Positions 6,773-10,531 of a stretch of DNA of 10,531 nt are shown piece by piece. Origin of the DNA: Planctomycetota bacterium. GTDB taxonomy: Bacteria; Planctomycetota; Phycisphaerae; UBA1845. Positions within the stretch are counted from its first letter, which is position 1. Every line of letters starts with the position of its first letter. The stretch spans positions 1 through 10,531 of the forward strand of contig JADFRH010000054.1 in the NCBI GenBank assembly GCA_022561415.1, read 5' to 3'. The notes beneath the pieces were generated by a model. It was not told where the DNA came from, ran no database searches, and was given only the letters and a program-made list of their open reading frames with translations. The position numbers and the translations under genes were made by a program.

Positions 6773-6946
6773 CCGTATTCGATCGCGTCGACAACGACGT
6801 TTCGCGGTTGCCGTAACGAAAAATCGTTCTGATAATTTCTGCAACGGCCTAGCGAAGGTCTTGAAATTCATCGTGATGACGAACCGGTCAGCGGGCGTAT
6901 CACTAGCGTTTTCGATTCGAATTTGTTACTGAAGTTTGCTGGAGGT

Positions 6947-7135
6947 ATGGCTCTCGGCGATATCCTCGGTGGTACGATCATGGCGGCGATTGCAGGCGGT
7001 AGCATCATAGTCGGGCAGGTAGCATGCCATTTTGCGGAGTGTCAGCTCGAACTTGAAGAAGTACACAGTACATTTCGGGAAGTGGCGCTTATTCACGAAG
7101 TAATGGAGCACGCAAAGGATGGCAGAGACACCTAG
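6947..7135 (+). CDS. Candidate small membrane protein, unknown function
   Basis: This 62-aa frame has one hydrophobic stretch (ILGGTIMAAIAGGSIIVGQVA, residues 6-26) followed by a charged helix (CQLELEEVHSTFREVALIHEVMEH region, 32-56). That shape is more protein-like than the antisense frame over the same bases. The ATG at 6947 is preferred; GGAGG is only one base upstream, which is too close for a good ribosome site, and a TTG start at 6923 would add eight residues. No family is recognised. Base composition is lower in GC than the flanking chromosome, in keeping with acquired DNA. Confidence 0.4.
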   Translation: MALGDILGGTIMAAIAGGSIIVGQVACHFAECQLELEEVHSTFREVALIHEVMEHAKDGRDT

Positions 7136-7268
7136 AACAAATTGAGGATGCATTAACGGCTCCCGACCGTAGGTTATGAGTTGATAATGCGTTCAGCGGA
7201 GTGAATAATGCTAGTAGACCGAGATTACCCTCGCCATTTTACGCGGATGCCGAAGTGGCGTAGGAGAA

Positions 7269-7385
7269 ATGTCTTGGCAGTGGCGTCACGTTGTGCTGTC
7301 CGATGACGGCGCGGGCGTGAACGGCAAGCCGGAGTTGTACAAGCGGCGCGGGGACGCTGAAGCTAGAACGGTGGCTAAGATCTGA
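7269..7385 (+). CDS. 38-aa ORF coupled to the HNH-like gene
   Basis: This short frame encodes MSWQWRHVVLSDDGAGVNGK followed by a charged tail ending AEARTVAKI. Its TGA stop (7383-7385) shares a base with the ATG of the next gene (TGATG), a usual sign of translational coupling. AGGAG lies two bases upstream of the ATG, closer than ideal. The frame is open upstream only to a stop at 7215 and has no earlier ATG. It may be a leader peptide that sets translation of the next gene, a small partner protein, or the tail of a lost gene. No family is recognised. The stretch 7136-7268 before it shows nothing else. Confidence 0.4.
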   Translation: MSWQWRHVVLSDDGAGVNGKPELYKRRGDAEARTVAKI

Positions 7386-8074
7386 TGGAATGCTGGGCAG
7401 CCAATCTCGGGGGCTGTGGCGGTCCCCAATCCGGCGAACACACGTTTAGCAGATCGCTCTTCAGCGGCTGTTCGATTCGCGTGAAGGGCTTCGATTGGTG
7501 CAGATCGGAACACAAGCAGATTCCCCTTAATCGTGCCACCGCTAACATTTTGTGCAAGCGTCATAATGAGTTGCTTTCAGATACCGATGCTGAGGCGATG
7601 CGATTCCAATCGTTGGTCGGCGAGGCGTCGAAGGAAGCCCTCGACACTGGCAGGCTTCGGCCTGCGGCCGAGTCAAGCAGGCAAGAGGTTTCAGGAAGGC
7701 TGCTGGCACGATGGCTGGCGAAGACGTACTGCAATGTGATGACGGTCGCGAAACGACGGGTCAACGAAGACTTCGTTGCGTTCTCGTTCGATCATTCAAC
7801 GCAGGGCACTGTCCAGACGTATATGCAGGCCTTTGTGGGATCGCGAATTAAGATCGAGCAAGGCCATGTCTCAGCTCAGGACTATTACAGTGACGACGGC
7901 GACGTGCTCTGGTGCGTGCGGCTAGCGGGCTTCCTATGGCTCGTCTCCACATTGGACTTGGGCGGAATCGGCGATTACCTCGAAACGGGAGACTCAAAGA
8001 TTCCGGTTTCACAGTTTCTACTGCATCCGAACGGCTTTTGGCTGGGTAGTCAACAGATCAGGATATCCTGGTAG
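7385..8074 (+). CDS. HNH-like zinc-binding protein, possible nuclease
   Basis: The 229-aa protein has an N-terminal block of paired Cys/His residues: C3, C11-GG, EH at 18-19, then C57-x2-H60-N61 in ILCKRHNELLSDTDAEA (55-71). The Cys pair, the EH and the LCxxHNxxLSxxD element recall HNH/His-Me finger domains and a group of phage- and island-linked hypothetical proteins; the family is not named with certainty. Residues 72-229 are mixed alpha/beta with no known motif and end SQQIRISW. No signal peptide or membrane anchor is seen. The ATG overlaps the stop of a 38-aa frame, and no strong ribosome site is present. As likely cargo of a small integrated element it could be a defence or mobility nuclease, but it could equally use zinc only for structure. 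Confidence 0.7.
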   Translation: MECWAANLGGCGGPQSGEHTFSRSLFSGCSIRVKGFDWCRSEHKQIPLNRATANILCKRHNELLSDTDAEAMRFQSLVGEASKEALDTGRLRPAAESSRQEVSGRLLARWLAKTYCNVMTVAKRRVNEDFVAFSFDHSTQGTVQTYMQAFVGSRIKIEQGHVSAQDYYSDDGDVLWCVRLAGFLWLVSTLDLGGIGDYLETGDSKIPVSQFLLHPNGFWLGSQQIRISW

Positions 8075-8349
8075 CTACTAACCCCTGTCGACCGGAAATA
8101 GCCGTGCGACGCCGGCGCAACGTATCAACTCGCTAGCGGACGGTGCGCATCATATGGTACTGGGATCTGGCCGGAGATTTCAACTCGGCTGCAAAGACAT
8201 AGTGGGAAGATTTGACCGACCGGCAACGTCTCCCTGATCCGCCTTTATCCTCCGCAAGTCGCGCTGATACCTTAATCTTCGTCGCCGTTGCCGCACGCTG
8301 AGTAACGTGCGAGTGATATTAAATGCCGGAGCTGCTAGCCCATCTACCG
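8075..8349. other. Intergenic gap between convergent genes, probable right border
   Basis: About 275 bases with no credible frame. A six-pair hairpin CGCACG/CGTGCG (8292-8297, 8306-8311, eight-base loop) is the only clear structure and might end transcription of the genes on both sides, though no T run follows. I saw no copy of the tRNA-Asn 3' end. If the element stops before the secreted beta-helix gene, its right end lies here. Confidence 0.35.
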
Positions 8350-10302
8350 TCACGGTTCCGCGTGGCGGCCTTTCAGAATCGCAAGCTCTTCAGCCTCGAT
8401 CATACCGTCGGCGTCGAGATCGGCCGCCCCGTACGGAAAAGGAACCCGGTTCCGGACCGGGCCGAACGGCCTTTCGACGGATCCGACACCAACCCTAATG
8501 CCACGCCGACGTTTGAATACGTGGAAGTCGTTGCGCGCCCGAGGTCCTCGCCGCGCGAAAATACCACGGCCTGCGCATTCCCCGCAAGCATCTCCGTGCG
8601 CTAGGTGTGCGGGCACGGCGTTCTCGCTCACGCTCAGTGTGCGTGCATTGACCCGGTTTCCGGGCGGAACATGACAAATGGTAACCATCCCGTCGCCGTC
8701 CCCATCCAGGCAGGAAGGCGTCTCGAACTCATAAGCGCCCATATCGACAATTGGGTGCAGCCCGTCCGGGTTGCCGGTGTCCGACGTCGTAACGTCATCG
8801 AGGAAGCGCGGGTTACCATCGAGATCGGTAAGCACGCCAACCGGCACGGCGGTATTGTCTGCGGCATCGATGCAGGGAGAGCCGCCGGTAAGACGAAGGT
8901 TGCCGCCGGCTGAATCCGCGAACAGTGGATCCACGCCGATGTTCCCGGTGCCTCCAAGGCTGCCAGTCAGGCCCTCGACGCATGAGTAGTCGATGAAGAG
9001 ATCATCATCCGCCGAAAAGATTTGACCGGACTCGGTGTCGGCGGGCGCGCTATTGCCCCAGAATACCGTGTTGGCCACGGTGGTCATGCTGTCCAGGTCC
9101 GTGTTGGACGTCTCGAAACCGTTGGACAAACCTCCTCCGGCAAGCACTGCCGTGTTGTTGGAAAAGCTGCAGTTAGTGACCGTCAACTCCCCGTGATTGG
9201 CAATGGCGCCGCCGTGGCCGTTCTCGGCGCCGAACCCGTTCCCCTGCGCCTCGTTCCCGATGAACAAAGTGTTCGTCATCCAGGCAAGACCGTTGTTGAG
9301 AATCGCACCACCGGTGGCACCAAGGTTTCCGGAAAATGTACAACCTGTGGCGGTCATTGTACTCCCACGGCCACAACAATTGCCGCCCACGAAGATGGCC
9401 CCGCCACCGGTATTGCTCGGCGCCAGCGTGTTGTTGCGCAGAACCGTGTCAATCAGCGTTAGATGGCTCCCGAACACGTCCTGAATCGCGGCCCCACTGT
9501 TGCCCGGAGAGACCTCGTTATCCTGAATCAGACAATTGACTAACGTGACGCTACTGTTTTTCATCCAGACCGCAGCCGCCACGTTTGACGCATCGTTGTC
9601 AATCAGTTTGCAGTTGCGGACCGTCAGGGTGCTAAAGTGAACAAACATCGCACCACCCCGGTCATGGGAACAGCACGCGCCGTTTGCCTGTCCGCCGGTA
9701 ATGACGAACCCGTCTAGCGCCGCACCACCACCCACGAATTGCGCGGTTAGCACGTGGTAACTGCGTTCTGAACTACTTGTTCCGCAAAGCGCCGGGCACA
9801 GGGTTTGCGCATCATCAGCACAGCCGGAGGTCCATTCCGTGGTGCAACAAGATGGCAGTGCCGAGCAGACGTCTTCTACGCAGCCGGAGCATTCACACCC
9901 AGGAGTCCCATTGGGTTCGCAGCAGTCACTGCCGACGTCCGCGCCCAAGTGGCCGCTCAGGACCGTCTGGTCGAACAGGCCCGCACGCTCCTCCAGCAAA
10001 GTTTCCGTGCCATCGAATCCGCCGTAGACGGAAACGCCGGTGACCATGCGGAATGTCGCGAACCGACTAGGAACTCCTGAGTCCGGTTTGTAAGTCCCCG
10101 CAGCGACCCAGATCTCGTCGCCGGATGAGGCTAGGCTCAACGCGGTCTGCAGGTCAGGACATGCATCGTCCCAACCGGTACAGCCGGCCCCCTCATCCCC
10201 GCACTTATCCACATACCAGGTCGTTTGGGCCTGAGTCACTTCCGCGCCCAGAGCCAAGCACGCGCCCAGTACCGCTACGCCGATTCTCACGGATACACAC
10301 AT
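8350..10302 (-). CDS. Secreted right-handed beta-helix protein with Cys-rich module and EF-hand end
   Basis: This 650-aa protein starts with a signal peptide (MCVSVRIGVAVLGACLALGA, cut probably after TQA at 25). An AGGAG seven bases upstream of the ATG (10310-10314) supports the start. Residues 28-125 match the opening of polymorphic beta-helix proteins (WYVDKCG, DEIWVAAGTYKP, VYGGFDGTE, LSGHLG). A Cys-rich module (127-173) interrupts this. Then come beta-helix coils (185-480) with repeated G-G-A-I/M and N-C-x-F/L-x-x-N motifs, and a typical close (GVDPLF, GSPCIDA, DLDGNPR, DMGAYEFE). The tail has GDGDG (534-538), CHVPPGN (544-550) with AHLAHGD (565-571), and a perfect EF-hand loop D628-x-D-x-D-G-x-I-x3-E639. 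It is probably an extracellular or surface protein. The Arg-rich stretch 578-625 looks off-frame. Confidence 0.88.
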   Translation of the reverse strand: MCVSVRIGVAVLGACLALGAEVTQAQTTWYVDKCGDEGAGCTGWDDACPDLQTALSLASSGDEIWVAAGTYKPDSGVPSRFATFRMVTGVSVYGGFDGTETLLEERAGLFDQTVLSGHLGADVGSDCCEPNGTPGCECSGCVEDVCSALPSCCTTEWTSGCADDAQTLCPALCGTSSSERSYHVLTAQFVGGGAALDGFVITGGQANGACCSHDRGGAMFVHFSTLTVRNCKLIDNDASNVAAAVWMKNSSVTLVNCLIQDNEVSPGNSGAAIQDVFGSHLTLIDTVLRNNTLAPSNTGGGAIFVGGNCCGRGSTMTATGCTFSGNLGATGGAILNNGLAWMTNTLFIGNEAQGNGFGAENGHGGAIANHGELTVTNCSFSNNTAVLAGGGLSNGFETSNTDLDSMTTVANTVFWGNSAPADTESGQIFSADDDLFIDYSCVEGLTGSLGGTGNIGVDPLFADSAGGNLRLTGGSPCIDAADNTAVPVGVLTDLDGNPRFLDDVTTSDTGNPDGLHPIVDMGAYEFETPSCLDGDGDGMVTICHVPPGNRVNARTLSVSENAVPAHLAHGDACGECAGRGIFARRGPRARNDFHVFKRRRGIRVGVGSVERPFGPVRNRVPFPYGAADLDADGMIEAEELAILKGRHAEP

Positions 10303-10355
10303 GTCCTGACTCCTATTGATCCGAGATACCCCCTCTTGCGTGCAGCGAGACGATT

Positions 10356-10384
10356 ATCATACCCAGGGTCTTGCCCGATTTCAA
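10356..10384 (-). promoter_or_regulatory. Sigma70-type promoter for the beta-helix gene
   Basis: Read on the minus strand, TTGAAA (10379-10384) and TATGAT (10356-10361) are exactly 17 bases apart. Transcription would start near 10349, leaving a leader of about 47 bases that includes the AGGAG at 10310-10314. Confidence 0.6.
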
Positions 10385-10531
10385 TGCCGAGCGAACATTG
10401 TGGCGACGAAACAGGTCAGACGCCTGGCCCACGAGCACGGCCTGGGCTGCGGCGACACGAAGGAGCTCGAAATCGTCGGCGACGTCGAGCTCGCCCAAGA
10501 GAACTGGCACTTCGTCGGCCCCTTCAAGAAC
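10382..10531 (+). pseudogene. DUF362-like gene fragment, 5' end missing, runs off the window
   Basis: The frame that begins at 10382 reads QCRANIVATKQVRRLAHEHG, then LGCGDTKELEIVGDV and VGPFKN up to the window edge. RLAHEHGLGxGDxxELEIVGD closely recalls the late part of DUF362 domains (iron-sulfur-linked conserved proteins), and G/C third positions are strong from about 10400 on. No usable start lies nearby: the frame continues left to a GTG at 10340, but that stretch does not resemble the family and holds the promoter of the opposite gene. The normal N-terminal half of the family is absent. It is therefore best read as a truncated remnant, or as a gene broken by a frameshift; an antisense frame over the same bases is the main alternative. 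Confidence 0.4.

Larger units (their letters stand above)
6306..6946. other. Gene-poor region of the element with hairpins and phased repeats
   Basis: About 640 bases without a convincing gene. It carries the minus-strand operon's upstream region, three hairpins (6352-6372, 6410-6438, 6455-6478) and the four-fold TCGGAC repeat (6733-6772). Reading frames here are rich in Arg, Ser and Pro and look like chance. One short plus-strand frame, ATG 6479 to TAA 6613 (44 aa, starting MFEKQQEAYPKALK), has a weak AAGGA four bases upstream, but its second half is Arg-rich and I do not call it a gene. An odd palindrome TTCGATTCGAA is at 6911-6921. Confidence 0.5.

Noticed and set aside
6336..6871. Minus-strand frames of 152 aa and 96 aa in the gene-poor region
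   Set aside because: Composition is Arg/Ser-rich, they run through hairpins and the TCGGAC repeats, and neither has a ribosome site or known motif.
8605..9539. Several plus-strand frames opposite the beta-helix gene
   Set aside because: They are antisense to a well-supported secreted protein and show no motif or ribosome site.

Overview
The window reads as a GC-rich bacterial chromosome segment, most likely from a planctomycete-type organism. This rests on family resemblance only: a secreted right-handed beta-helix protein with a Cys-rich CCEPNGTPGC-type module, a CHVPPGN tail motif and an EF-hand end; a long cytoplasmic TPR protein; a secreted helical LTxxQ-type protein; and a small conserved protein of unknown function. 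No taxonomic marker gene is present.

Region 1 (1-3879) looks like chromosomal background. A 48-bp tandem repeat carrying a 14-bp palindrome opens the window. It is followed by a TPR-repeat protein with a good upstream promoter, an exported helical protein with two related halves, and a 182-aa conserved hypothetical protein. Region 2 (3880-about 8300) begins with an intact tRNA-Asn(GTT) and behaves like a small integrated element. A large serine recombinase is encoded on the minus strand and reads into the tRNA, so its last three codons and its stop lie inside the tRNA gene. Two small genes overlap head-to-tail upstream of it (GTGA and ATGA junctions) and form a tight operon; the first encodes a helix-turn-helix protein that may be a directionality or control factor.

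Upstream of that operon is a gene-poor stretch (6306-6946) with three strong hairpins and four 10-bp-phased TCGGAC repeats. Plus-strand cargo follows: a small membrane-protein candidate, a 38-aa ORF, and, coupled to it through TGATG, a 229-aa protein with an HNH-like Cys/His arrangement. I could not find a duplicated tRNA 3' end, so the right border is undefined; it probably lies between 8075 and 8349.

Region 3 (8350-10531) holds the secreted beta-helix protein on the minus strand, with a clear promoter and Shine-Dalgarno site, and at the right edge a plus-strand fragment resembling the C-terminal part of a DUF362-type domain that lacks a credible start.

The best candidate for something undescribed is the compact tRNA-Asn serine-recombinase element: an integrase ending in its own target gene, a coupled HTH control gene, a phased-repeat and hairpin region, and a small HNH-like cargo unit.
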